Shown here: positions 27,451 to 38,965 of the stretch, piece after piece | How the letters are laid out: each line of letters starts with the position of its first letter | How positions within the stretch are numbered: the first letter of the stretch is position 1 | Source of the DNA: Hydra vulgaris | Lineage: Eukaryota > Cnidaria > Hydrozoa > Anthoathecata > Hydridae | DNA length: 64,000 nt | Direction of reading: 5' to 3' | NCBI RefSeq assembly: GCF_038396675.1 | Contig: NC_088928.1 | Span: forward strand, 19,656,501 to 19,720,500 | The notes under the pieces: generated by a model | Told to the model about the DNA's origin: nothing | Seen by the model: only the letters and a program-made list of their open reading frames with translations | The model's database searches: none | Made by a program: the position numbers and the translations under genes

Positions 27451-29720
27451 TGATATTTATACATTACATTTCAAGCAAAAGATTGCTTCTTGGTTTAAAT
27501 AAAAATTAACCATAGAATTAAAAATATGCATGTTAATAATGTGCTTTTATTTTGATTAGGTATGGTGAGTTAGACTGTTTACCCTTCATACTTTTAGAAA
27601 TGATGAGATAGTTAAACCTCAAGAATTGATGTTTAAATTTTGAGTCATAAACTAAAAGCCAGGGCAAATATATCAACACAGTTAAACAATTACATAATTA
27701 AACGAGAGAAATATAAAGGTTAGTTTTTAATATAAATTTTTGCCTAGTAGATAATAACATCTACAATTATTATTTATATAAATTAAGGCAAATTTTTATC
27801 ACTTTATGTTTATCAAGTTGATCAATTACTCTTATGCTTATGATTTCTTATAGAAAATAATGTCCTTTGGGTAATACTATTTTTAAACTAATGTATGCAC
27901 TGACTATTTTAGATCTTGTAGTGTAAAATATTTAATAGTCTTTAACTAATTTCAGGCCGACACAGAAGGCTTTATTCTTCATATAATAATATGTAAACTA
28001 AAATATACAAACAGGTTAGTTTTGGTTAAAAGTAATAAAACTCAATAATAATAAGCAGAATCAGCACAGACCTAAAGTAATTATTTCCTCTTGCTATTTG
28101 ATATATTTGTGAATTTCTTGGGTTACATATTGTTCTTTGTTGATATATTGTGGGTGTATGTATTTGTAAGTTCTATATTTTTTTAAACAAATGTTGATAA
28201 ATTTTAGTGTTCTATCTGCTTTATTTTGTGTTTAATTTTGGCATTGCTTACACTCAGTAATAATGTGCCTAAAATATGCAATTTGGTTCTTTCAGTCTTT
28301 TAATTAGGTGAATGAGCTAAATTTAATTGGTATGTGTAATAACTTTAATTGGTATGTGTATATTCAGTCTTTGAATATATTGTCAACTTTTGATATGTTA
28401 TTAAATTTATAAGCATACATCAATGCAAACATCTCTATAAATATCTTATTTTTATAAATATTAAATCCACCCTTGTATGGAACACTTTTGCCATATCTTG
28501 GGCAGATCTTCCAGTGATGCCCTTTCTCTTTTAGACAAGGTGCAAAAACGAATTATTTTTGCACCTTGACCTGCTCTTGCAGCCAACAAGCAGCTGCTTG
28601 CAGCCAACCTCCAACCATTATAACATTATCATAATGTTGCTTTTCTTTCTATTTTTTATAAATACTATAATGGACACTGCTCTAAAGAGTGTCTCTTGTG
28701 CCATCTACTAAAATTGTGTTACTCATCATTCAATAAAGTCTAATCCTTAGAAATGACTGTTCCTAAGTTCTCCAAAAATTCTTATTTGTCTAGTTTTTTT
28801 CCTTAAACTTTTTTTTCCACTTGCTTCATCTTGTTTTCCTGATTCATATAATTCACAATCTATTAATTTTCCTGTTAATCGTTATCTTGCTCTATAAATT
28901 TCATCTTTTCTGTAATAGTAGTTGCTTGCAGCCTTTTTGGAAATGAAGATGTTAAGAAAAACAAAAAAACATTTCTAATGTTACCCCAACATATTGTATA
29001 AGGTGGGATGTTATGCATTTTACACTTTTTTTTTGTAACAAAATTCTTTTTTTAGTAATTTTTTTTGTATTGGTAAAAAAATTACCAACTAAAATTAGAT
29101 TCATCTAGAGCTTGTAGTAATTTATGTTGTATAAACTATTTTATCTAGTTCAAAAACAACATAACAGTATACCGAACATCAAAAAAATAAGATAATAAAG
29201 GCTATTACTAACCAATCTGTAAAAAATATTTATATATTTTTATGCAAAGTAATGCATATATAGAAATAAAAACTTTACTATACTTAGGTCACAAACAATT
29301 CATAACAGAATAATTAGCAATAACAAATCATTTAGTTAAAAAAAAGTAAATAAGTTCCTCACCAGTCAATCATCATGATGCAAACTTGTTAAACTAATTA
29401 GCCAAGCACACTTTATGAGCCTTTTTTTTTTTAAGCAGAATCTTTTTCACAATTAATGACTGAATTTTAAATTTTACATGCAAACGATCCAAAAAACATT
29501 ACGCAGAATAATTTTTGGATTATTGGCATGTTTTTATACTACAATAAAACGCTTAATGCAGAACTGCCATCAAAAAATCTTTTAGGCATCAGCCAAGAAG
29601 TTATTAATTAAATCATTTTCTTGAAGTGTTCTAAAAAATAAAAACAACCACAATACAAAATAAGAAAGTAGTTAAAAATAAAATAATCTTACACTATCTC
29701 TTGTAAAAGGAATTATAAAT
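27451..29720 (+). repeat. 2.3-kb dispersed duplication, copy B
   Basis: Collinear with 17567-19893. Relative to copy A it has an extra segment of about 160 bp (about 27912-28070) and about 60 bp near 27650-27710. It follows a T-run (27430-27450). It contains the matching LINE fragment at about 28430-28960. Confidence 0.88.
28430..28960 (+). pseudogene. LINE 3' fragment inside duplication copy B
   Basis: Counterpart of 18650-19100 but without the fold-back deletion, so it keeps the GGACACTGCTCTAAAGAGTG to GTTACTCATCATTCAATAA segment. It ends TTGCAGCCTTTTTGGAAATG near 28945 with an A-rich tail. The 3' end type matches the 21-25 kb LINE. Confidence 0.75.
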
Positions 29721-30800
29721 GAGTTTGTCTGATAACATTATTTTTAACACAAATTTTAAAAAAGTTACTTTGCCTTGCAGATAATTCTCCAGTAAATATA
29801 ACTGGCCGATATGATGGCACATAAAAGAGAACCACTTCTACCTAAATTTTTTGTGTGAAGACTACTAGTTCGCCTCTTATCATTGGTATAAACACTCAAC
29901 TTTTAACTAACTAGTTTAAATAACTAGTTTTGCCTCTTATCATTTGTATAAACACTCAACTTTTACTCGTTTTGGAGCAAAATGCTTATTTGCTCCAAAA
30001 CGTGTAAAAGTTGAAATTGACTCACTTCAATTGTAACACATTTAAGACACAACTCAAGAGAAAAAAATCCAGTCTATTTTTACAATTATTCCTCTCCTAA
30101 ATGATGCTAAAATTTGAATTAATCAAAGCCGCAGACACAACTCAAAAGTAAAAAATCTAGTCTTTGTTAATAACTATTCCTCTCCTAAATGATGCTAAAA
30201 TTTAAATTAGTCATCGAGAGTTTGATTCTTTTAACTGATTTCTCTATAAAAATACCTAGTCTTCGTTCCACTTATTTTTGTCCTAGAATATATGACCTTT
30301 GAAAATTAGCAATTTTAATATAAATAGTCAATTCAATTGGCTATTGTTGTCAATTGCGTTTTCCTTTCTTAAATATTAACTCATTTAATGTTACCAATGT
30401 TATTAAAAATTTTTTCTCGCTTAACTCATCTTATTCGCTTTTAACTTTTTCGCTTTCCCGAATTTCGCTTTTAAAATTTTCGCTCTTAAAAGTTTCGCTT
30501 TAAAGACACCGAACCAATAAGTTGTACCAAGGAGTTATCATAGCTAAGCTATTATATCTCCTTGGTTGTACGCGCGTACAAATAATGACTTTGTTTGCAT
30601 TCTATTTTTTTATCCAGAAAATCTTTGTATTTAGTGAAGAACAAACTGCTTTTTTTTCCACATTTGTTAAAGTTTTTTTTCAACTCAAAAGTCAGCCTTC
30701 AAAAATTTTGAAACTAACCATACAGCCAGCATTATTTAGTGCAATAAACTAAGACTGCAAAAATTTGGCTCAGGCTTTAAAAGTTTTTCCTAAAAATATA
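29721..30800. other. Unassigned DNA with direct repeats and a hairpin
   Basis: No gene recognised. A unit of about 58 bp containing GCCTCTTATCATTGGTATAA is duplicated (about 29865-29909 and 29925-29966). A unit of about 84 bp containing CCTCTCCTAAATGATGCTAA is duplicated (about 30047-30129 and 30132-30212). Between them lies a hairpin at 29958-30012. Confidence 0.6.
29958..30012. repeat. Hairpin with 24-bp arms
   Basis: Left arm 29958-29981, 7-nt spacer, right arm 29989-30012, with one T/T mismatch. The core is CGTTTTGGAGCAAA against its complement. Confidence 0.88.
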
Positions 30801-30808
30801 TGGGGAAT

Positions 30809-33800
30809 TAGGCCCTTTCAGAGACTGAGTGAGGCCCGGGCCATTTACAAATTTTGAGGCCCTTACCATAAAATAACTGCCATTGCATAATAAATAAAAA
30901 AACAGCAAATTAGTAATAATTTTTATTTTAAAAATGCTTTTCTTGCTTTTGCTTTTGCAAATGCACTGACAACTGTTGAAAAATCGAGTTTTCTTGCAAT
31001 ATCACAGTTAATATTCAACATTGCAAGTCCATTCAAGCGTTCTTGTCCCATGGTTGAACGGTGATAGTTCTTTACTTGTTTCAACACATTGAAAGACCTT
31101 TCTCCTGAAGCCACTGAGACAGGCAAACTGATAAAAATTCGCAAAGCAATTGATATGTTAGGAAAAACACCAGACAGTCCAAGTTCTAATATTTCTTGAA
31201 ACAATTCTTTTGGTTTGCAATCTGATGTAAAGTTTGTGGAGTAAATTTGTTTCAGAAAGATTATCTCATCAGAAATATCAGACAGTATTTCCTTGTGGTA
31301 CTTTTTTTGAAAGTTTGTTGTGGCACTGAGTAGTTCTTCATTGCTCATCTTGTTGAAGTGCCAAAGAAATCCAAAAATACTACAAATTTGTTGTTGTGAC
31401 TCAAATCGACGTTTAAGACCTACTAGAATAGAGCCGATTATTACATAAAATACATTGATTTTATAGTGCTGTTCTGAATCAAATTGTGTTTTCAACTTTC
31501 GAGTGGTAGAAAATTCTGGTGAAATGTCAATATTCATTGCAATTAATTTTGACTCACTCAGAACAGCATCCCATTTTTCACGAATCTGTTGAATGCTGTC
31601 GATGAGATTTTTAATGTTTTCCATTTCAACATCTAGAGTTGCATTTCTTGCCTCAATTATAAGATTGGTTTGGTGAATCATTGTGAGGAGCTTTATCCAT
31701 AAAGATGATATTACAATGCATTCAAATTTTGACAAATACTTTTGAATGGACTGAAGTTCTGACTGAACTGATACTGTGAGATTGAGAGGTTGCAGCTTTT
31801 TTAAAGCTGTTCTCAGTGAATTCAAGTGACGGGCAACTGGTTTTACTGCTTCAATCCTTGCTGACCATCGGGTCTTGGAAAATCCATGTAGTGAAGCAGG
31901 TACATGTTGCTTTAGAATTTCCCACCTTTATGGACTACTGCTGAAGAAATTGTACATTTGCTGCACAAATTTAAAGTAAAGAATTGCTTCTTTGCATGAT
32001 TCAGCACAGTCAACACCAACAAGGTTTAAAGTGTGATTTCCACAGCTGGCAAACATACAGTTTGAGTTTTCTTCTAGCAAAACTGCTTGCACACCTTTGT
32101 ATTTTCCAGCCATGTTTGGACCATTGTCGTATGCCTAACCAGTACACAGTTTAAAATCTATGTTCAACAAAGTTAGAACGTGAAGAATCCTTGCTGCAAT
32201 TTCTTTTCCAGTTTTTTTTGAGTAATCGTCAAAATAGAGAAACCGTTCTTCAATGGAAAATTTAGATCCATCAATTTTTATATAACGGATAATTAAAGTT
32301 GTTTGCTCCTTGTGAGAGCAGTCTGGTGTTGCATCAACAACAATTGAAAAATATTTGGTGTTTTGAATCTCTTCAATAATTTTAGTTTGAACAAAAGATC
32401 CACAGAGTTCAATAAATTCATTTTGAATCCGGGTGGACAGATAATGAACTTGTAAGCGCTTTTTGTTCAGTTGAGATTCATGGACCTTTTTCACATGCTC
32501 TGATAAAATTGGATCATATTTGCTGAGGAGCTCAATTATTCCGAGAAAGTTTCCATTGTCAGGGTCATAAATGTGTTGACTGGAACCAAATAAAGCAAGC
32601 CCACGTTCAGAAAGAAAAAGAATGACGTTCAAAAGGCGCTCAAGAAGTTTTGTCCAATTACTGGTTTCAGTTGACAATTCTGTTATTAGTAAATTACCAG
32701 TAGAACTTTTTCTGATGGCTGCTCTACTGGCTGATTTCCATTTGACATAGTTTTGTTTGTGTAATACAGACATTTCATGTGCTGGTATTCGGTCTTTCAA
32801 CTTTCTCCAACCCCTGGTGATATTCCAACCTAACTGTTCTGAAAAGGTGGATACCTTGGAATCACTTTTGTTCAAAAGAAAGCAGGGTGCACAATAGAAT
32901 GACTGTTGCACATCACTCCAGCAAAGCCAATCTCTTGTGCATATCTCATCATTGGGAAGAATTTTTGATCTCAGACGAGTAGGAAAGGCGTGATTATAAG
33001 AATCTCATGGAATATTGTTTGGAATTAAAAAGTTTGTTTGGAAACTTTCTTGCATTTGAGTAATATTTCGTTTGTCAACAGTGCCAATGTCAGACACAAT
33101 CAATTTTGATATATTAGAACAATCTGATTCACATTTTTGGTCCAAACTTTTTGAATATGAAATTTCAGAATCAGAGATGCAATTATCATTTGAGATGGCT
33201 TGCAAATTTGTTTCCCTCTGCTGACTGTTGCTTTGGTGAATCAATGAATTTTCACAATTTGATTCCAAGCTATCTAAATCTGTAATTCCAGATTCAGAGA
33301 CACAAGTTGTATTTGAGATGTCTTGCATATTTGTATCTATCTGGGGATTTTTGTTTTGTTGTAACATTGATTTTTCAGAAGATGTAGTTTCGGATATTTC
33401 AATATCTGATTTACCGTGTGTTGGGTTGGCTTGATTTTCCAGTGGTCTTAGAAATGATGTTATTGACTTTAGGCTCTTTGTTTCTTCTTCAATTTTTTGT
33501 CTTTTTCGCCTTTTGGATGCACCACTTTCAAATTTTCTCTTCATGTTTAAATTTAGCAATGACATTAGTTTTAAAAGTTTTCAATTTTGTTGCAAACAAC
33601 AATTATTAATGACTGAATTAAAATAAATATCAGAACAAACTTAATACAACACAAATAATTTAATTAAAATAATAATTATGTGTATTAATAATCAACTAAT
33701 TAAGTATATTAAAATATTGTCTCAACATTGATTAAAATTTTATGTAATTGCTCATGTTATCACAATTTAATAAAAATATATTAAATTTCCGAAAAAATTT

Positions 33801-33867
33801 GGAGGCCCCTATTTAGGTCGAGGCCTAGGCCAAATGGCCCGTGTGGCCCCCCCTCTGATAGGGCCTG
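30809..33867 (-). mobile_element. Complete hAT transposon with exact 8-bp TSD
   Basis: Flanked by TGGGGAAT at 30801-30808 and 33868-33875, an exact 8-bp target duplication as expected for hAT. Terminal inverted repeats are TAGGCCCTTTCAGAG (left, from 30809) and CAGGCCCTATCAGAG (right, read inward from 33867), 13 of 15 identical, with further GGCCC-rich subterminal similarity including GGGCCATTT. It contains one minus-strand transposase gene. Confidence 0.93.
30923..33565 (-). pseudogene. ZMYM1-like hAT transposase with three in-frame stops
   Basis: One frame runs through all 2,643 bases (880 codons) with no frameshift; only TGA after NNIP (about 33007), TAG after KLCTG (about 32137) and TAA after FSSSP (about 31930) interrupt it. 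Order: basic N-terminus with KRKFESGASKRRKRQKIEEE; TTF-type zinc finger (RDWLCWSDVQQ, FYCAPCFLL, GWNITRGWRKLKDRIPAHE); DUF4371/RNase H-like core with FSIVVDATPDCSHKEQTTL (first Asp), AYDNGPNMAGKYKG (second Asp) and CGNHTLNLVG (CxxH); KTRWSARIEA; and the C-terminal hAT dimerisation region with SVASGERSFNVLKQVKN (catalytic Glu). All three stops are one C-to-T change from CGA, CAG or CAA. Length and order match intact family members, so this copy died recently. Confidence 0.92.
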
Positions 33868-33875
33868 TGGGGAAT

Positions 33876-34376
33876 CCTTGAGGGAAGATGCATGTGTTAA
33901 AAGTTGACGAAGAGTGAATGTAGCCATTTTGATAATTTATAAAAACCATCGCAAGGTAAAACTGTATGTTATTGAACGGTTGGCGAAAAAAACTATTGCT
34001 CAGATGTCGATCAAAGTCCACTAGTAATTATGCACATATTTGCATGAGGTATAATTATGCCAGTTTATAAAAGTCAAATTGCGCAAACTTCAAAGAGGCT
34101 TTTGAAGGAACAGAAAAATCGAAACGATTAAGAATGGATGTGGCAATGAAAAGGTAGTTTCAAAAAGTTATGCAGAATTTCCATTAGTTAATTTAACAAA
34201 ACACGAATTAAAAAAAAGACTAAATAGTATAATCGAATTGTTTACTAAATATTACAATAATAACATAAAAAGATTATAGTTTTGTAGAAAAAATATTTTT
34301 TAATGAAATTTTGAAACATAATATTATTATTATTATTATTAATACTATGTATTAGAACTTTCATTTTTTAAATAAG
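33876..34376. other. Unassigned DNA
   Basis: No gene, RNA or repeat recognised between the hAT target duplication and the quasi-palindromic repeats, apart from a short ATT run near 34320. Confidence 0.5.
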
Positions 34377-34945
<569 letters not shown>

Positions 34946-34984
34946 TAATCATGGCTTATCATGTAAACAAACTTATTATTTTAG

Positions 34985-35484
34985 TTCAGATTTATCACAT
35001 TATGATGACATAACTGACATGTCAAATGATGAAACAGAAGATTTTATAAATGTGCAAGGTTATTTGATTAATTTTTTGTGATTTATATTGATTTAAATTA
35101 TGTAAAAATATTAATGTGTTTGGTACAAAATGCATGTTTTTAAGTTAATAAAACACAATTGCTAGTTTCAGAAAAAAATACAACCCACATTTGCAATTCT
35201 ATTGAGGAAGCTATACAATGTCTTGTTTTAGATAACAACATATAAGATTTGCAAGGTTTTTGTTTATTTTTGTTTTGAGTCAATTCGTCATAGTTATACT
35301 GAAATTTTGATTGAATAAAAAGATTTAAACTCTAAAAATGGATCAACATTTAAAATTTTAGATAACATGTGCATTTACATTTTTGATTCGGTGGAAGAAG
35401 CTAATCTATGTCTTCAAAATTATGAGATATATAATTCTTTTCGGTATGTGGCCTTTTCAACCCCAAAGAACTTTGGTAATACAG
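34985..35484 (+). pseudogene. Possible three-exon gene fragment, MULE N-terminus-like
   Basis: Three blocks, each preceded by a pyrimidine-rich AG and followed by GT: 34985-35058 ([20 protein letters not shown]), 35172-35243 (THICNSIEEAIQCLVLDNNI, then an in-frame TAA and DLQ) and 35362-35484 (FDSVEEANLCLQNYEIYNSF, then RYVAFSTPKNFGNT). The second and third share an SxEEAxxCL motif. The third resembles the N-terminal part of some FAR1/FLYWCH-type MULE proteins, as a remembered pattern only. No downstream transposase was found. Splice assignments are inferred. Confidence 0.3.
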
Positions 35485-36475
35485 GTATTTGAATCATTAT
35501 ATTTGGTTTGATTTTGAAGTCTTTTAATCAACATTTCTGTTCAACATTACTGTTTCATACATTGTAATCACACGGCTAGTTTTCCTTTTATTTAAATAAT
35601 GTTGATAGAAATAAAGATTTATTCCTTTTTTCTACTTCATTGTGAGCTTTATTTCTATTACAATATATATAGATACATAACATTCAAAACAGATTTATAA
35701 GTTAATATTTTTTTTAGATATGCATGCTGATAAGCATAAAGTATTGTGGGAAGTGTCTTCAGACTTAACACTCCTAATATTGTTCTGTCAATAAAAAGAT
35801 TTGACTGTCACCATGGCTTTGTTTGAGCAGTGCTGAGTTAAACGCTTTATAAAAGTTTTTAAAATAAAAATACTTAATAGTATTTAAAATAAAATTTTTT
35901 TAAAAAGTATTGAAAATACTAAATACTTTACCAAAACTTACAATTATGGCCATTTTCAAAATTTATTCGAAAAATGTGAAATCATTTAATAATTAAAGGT
36001 AGACAAGTAATAAGTAATAAAACAAAAAGTAAATCAGAATAAATAGTGAAACTTTGACGAACAATTAGTTTAATATACATGTGCATTGTTGATGTTTTTT
36101 AAAAAACTGTGAACTCAGTTTTTATGGATCTTAAAAACCAACAATAACTGATTTTAATAAGACTCTCATAACTTGCATATTTAAAATAACACTTTTATAA
36201 AACAGCCGTTAATTTAGGTAGATTAACCACTGTGTTATGTATTTACTTAGCTAGCCATTCCAGACGATTTTTTTATAATCTAAAAAAACATATATAATTT
36301 ATATCATCGTATAGAGCTTGACCTGACTTAAAAAATGAGGGGTCATTCGACCTTTGAAGTTAAGCGGATCCAAAGTTATTGAATTTTTTGTAGTGCAAAA
36401 ATTGATGATTTTTTGACGAAAGGTATAGGGCTTAAGTATGGAAAATTTGCAGTGTTATGGCACCGAAAAAGAGAG
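35485..36475. other. Unassigned AT-rich DNA
   Basis: Nothing recognised. The last about 170 bp may belong to the first, diverged unit of the following satellite. Confidence 0.45.
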
Positions 36476-37505
36476 TATTTTTGGATCATATTGACTTTTG
36501 AATAACTTTTGAACCGTTATTACATTCGACTTGAAATTTTCCATAATGATTCAACAACTATAAGAAAAGAAAATACAAAAAAAAATTTTTTAAATTCTGT
36601 CGGGATTGCCCAGAACTGTCTATTTTACAGACTGAGGGTTTTTACTTATTTACTTAGTTTTGGTGTCATATTAACTCTTGAATAACTCTTGAACCGTTAT
36701 TACATTTGACTTGAAATTTTCCATGTTGATTCACCAACTATAAGAAAATAAAATACCAAAATATTTTTATTTAACTCAGTCGGGATAGTCCAGATTTGTC
36801 TATTTTACAGACTGTGGGTTTTAACTTATTTACTTAGTTTTGGTGTCATATTAACTTTAGAATAACTTTTAAACCATTATTACATTTGACTTTAAATTTT
36901 CAATAGTGATCCAACAACTATAAGAAAATAAAATACCCCAAAATTTTTTTGTTCAACTGACGAGATTTACCAGAATCATCTATTTTACAGACTGAGGGTT
37001 TTCACTTATTTACTTAGTTTTAGAAAATAAAATTTGGGGTTATATTATAATAACACTATACAAATGTGCATAAAGGAACCATGGAATCCAAATAGTACAT
37101 CATTTTGAAATCATTGTATAATTTACAGACCGGTCAGTAAATTACTGCAAAAGGGCTACACAAACCAACTGGGCATACCGACTTTGAATATATTTGATAT
37201 TTTTCAACCGTTATTAAATTTGATTCGAAATTTTTCATAATGGTCCCATTTTTATTCATCTGACGAGATTAACCAGAATCATCTATTTTACAGACTGATG
37301 GTTTTCACTTATTTACTTAGTTTTGGAAAATAAAATTTGGGGTTTTATTATAATTACACCATACAAATATGCATAAAGGAATCATGGAATCCAAATCATA
37401 CATCATTTTGAAATTATTGTATAATTTACAGACCGGTCAGTAAATTACTACAAAAGGGCATTAAAATCTGTCGAAATTATTCAGAATAACCTATTTAACA
37501 AACAG
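36476..37505. repeat. Satellite with 180-bp and about 300-bp periods
   Basis: The block GAACCGTTATTACATT recurs at 36511, 36691 and 36871, an exact 180-bp spacing, each followed by AACAACTATAAGAAAA-like, TCTATTTTACAGACTG and TTTACTTAGTTTTGG landmarks. From about 37012 a longer unit of about 303 bp, with TAAAATTTGGGGTT and TTTACAGACCGGTCAGTAAA, is repeated near 37315. No coding potential. Confidence 0.88.
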
Positions 37506-38089
37506 AAGTTTCTTCAATAAAGTTAAAATTTAATTTTTAATGAAAATAACTTACAGCAAACGAACTTTCTGAAATTTGGAGTACTTACAACTGCAATAGG
37601 CAGGTATAACAGCAGAAATTATATCTAAAAATGTAAAAATATTATTATTAGAAACACAGATACACAATAACGTGTTAAAAATATTTTGTTAATTCATTTT
37701 AGAAATATATAAATTAAAAACATTTAAAACTAAATAAGTATAAAATAAGAAACTTACTCTTTAAGATTGCTTATGTGAACCTATGAAAACGCCTAAGATA
37801 AAAAAAAATGAAAATAACATAGAAAAATGTTTTTATTCTAAAACTTATTTCTTGGCTTTTAGTGAATGATTGGAAGTAGCAAGTTTCAGTAACGAAACAA
37901 ACTAATAATCATTTTTAACAATAGACACCATCGAGAAGGTAAGCCAAGTTGTCTATCAACACAAAACATCACAACAATAACATCACAATCACAAAACACA
38001 CAGACCCTGTGGCACTAAACGCTCCTAAGTCACACTTGTGTCACTAAGTAATGGGTTAACTTTTAACCAAAACTAGTGATCATCCTGAA
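37506..38089. other. Unassigned DNA
   Basis: No gene or repeat recognised. Confidence 0.5.
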
Positions 38090-38328
38090 AAGCTTAAAGG
38101 TGGCTCTATTTGCAGATGACATAAGAAACAAATGGATTTCAATCATCTTGTTTAAGAACTGACTTGCTAACTGTTGTTACAGAATGGTACTACATAGCAT
38201 TACATAGAGGTGGTTAGGCAAATTCTACTGCTCTGGATCTCAAAGGCTTTTGATAAAGTCTGGCATTATGGACTTACCCATCTTTTTGCAATTTTTTAAG
38301 TTGTCTGTTAATTGTTATCTAGCTATAT
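38090..38328 (+). pseudogene. Internally deleted LINE scraps
   Basis: Short plus-strand pieces of the 21-25 kb LINE family appear in order but with most sequence missing: LKVALFADD (about 38092-38120), AKAFDKVWHYGL-like text (about 38240-38275) and a C-terminal LQFFKLSVNCYL piece (about 38287-38325). Each is too short to be certain alone; order and orientation support them. Confidence 0.55.
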
Positions 38329-38330
38329 AT

Positions 38331-38554
38331 GCAGTAGTGGTGTTGTGGTAAAACGCTCGCTTCATAAGCGAGAGGTTCCGAGTTCGATCCCTACCACGCC
38401 CCTGGTAGTACTGCGCTCAACTAGTTTCTCCGAGCAGCGGCCTTGTTCATCGAGGTTCGTGTTTCGGAGTTATAGAGTTGAGAGAGGGTTATAACCACTA
38501 TTAAGTAGCCTCCTCATCTGTAGTGGCCTTCTTGGCCTTGAGGAGGTGAATAAC

Positions 38555-38570
<16 letters not shown>
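38331..38570 (+). mobile_element. tRNA-derived SINE with poly-A tail
   Basis: The 5' part is tRNA-like: a GTGGTGTTGTGGTA A-box region (38337-38350), anticodon arm CTCGC-TTCATAA-GCGAG (38356-38372, apparent anticodon CAT at 38363-38365), and a B box GTTCGATCC (38382-38390). The T stem and acceptor do not pair as in a working tRNA, and about 150 bp of unrelated body follow, ending in a GCCTCCTCA/TGAGGAGG hairpin region, GTGAATAAC and a 17-A tail (38554-38570) before a TA run. This layout is that of a Pol III-transcribed SINE; it would be mobilised by a LINE in trans. Which LINE is not known. Confidence 0.82.
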
Positions 38571-38584
<14 letters not shown>

Positions 38585-38586
<2 letters not shown>

Positions 38587-38637
38587 TATAAACTTCATCT
38601 AGGCTCTTCCAGTAACTTCCAACTTTAAAAGTAGTTA
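38585..38637 (+). pseudogene. LINE 3'-end scrap
   Basis: CTTCATCTAGGCTCTTCCAG and TAACTTCCAACTTTAA match the last coding bases and stop region of the 21-25 kb LINE (its 24675-24710). The sequence then changes directly into the transposase-like gene fragment. Confidence 0.65.
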
Positions 38638-38965
38638 CCTTCTGATGCTTGCTCTACCCCTACTTCTATCCACAATAGTAAAATTGTTCCCAATCAAATT
38701 ACTGTTGTTGTACCTTCTGATTTAATTTTGAAAATTGCTAATGATGACTTTTCATGCTGTTACCCCAACTTCTATTGCATACATCCCTTTAGGAAATGGT
38801 TCTAAAAACTTTCTTATTAAAACGCAATTTAATCAAGTGAATCTTCCAGTTTCTAATTTGGATACTACCTATATTACCTGGTGATTTCACCTATCAAATA
38901 AAGACATTTTAATTTGTAACATGTAATTGACGTTTTTGAAGAAGGTAGATATATCTAATGGTCTA
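38637..38965 (+). pseudogene. Fragment A of the transposase-like gene at 41-44.8 kb
   Basis: Plus-strand translation gives PSDACSTPTSIHNSKIVPNQ, then SDLILKIANDDF, then (frame change) IPLGNGSKNFLIKTQFNQVN and LPVSNLD. These match the N-terminal ORF of the minus-strand gene (PSNACSTPTSIHNSDIVPNQ, LQIANDDF, TPLGNDSENFLLEAQVNEVN). It then jumps to VIDVFEEGRY, matching residues 37-46 of the large ORF, so the coiled-coil and about 40 following residues are missing. It has stops and frameshifts, and lies opposite in orientation to the intact gene. Confidence 0.85.

Noticed and set aside
38331-38403. Functional tRNA-Met gene
   Set aside because: The anticodon arm and B box are good, but the T stem and acceptor stem do not pair properly and a SINE body with poly-A tail follows directly.
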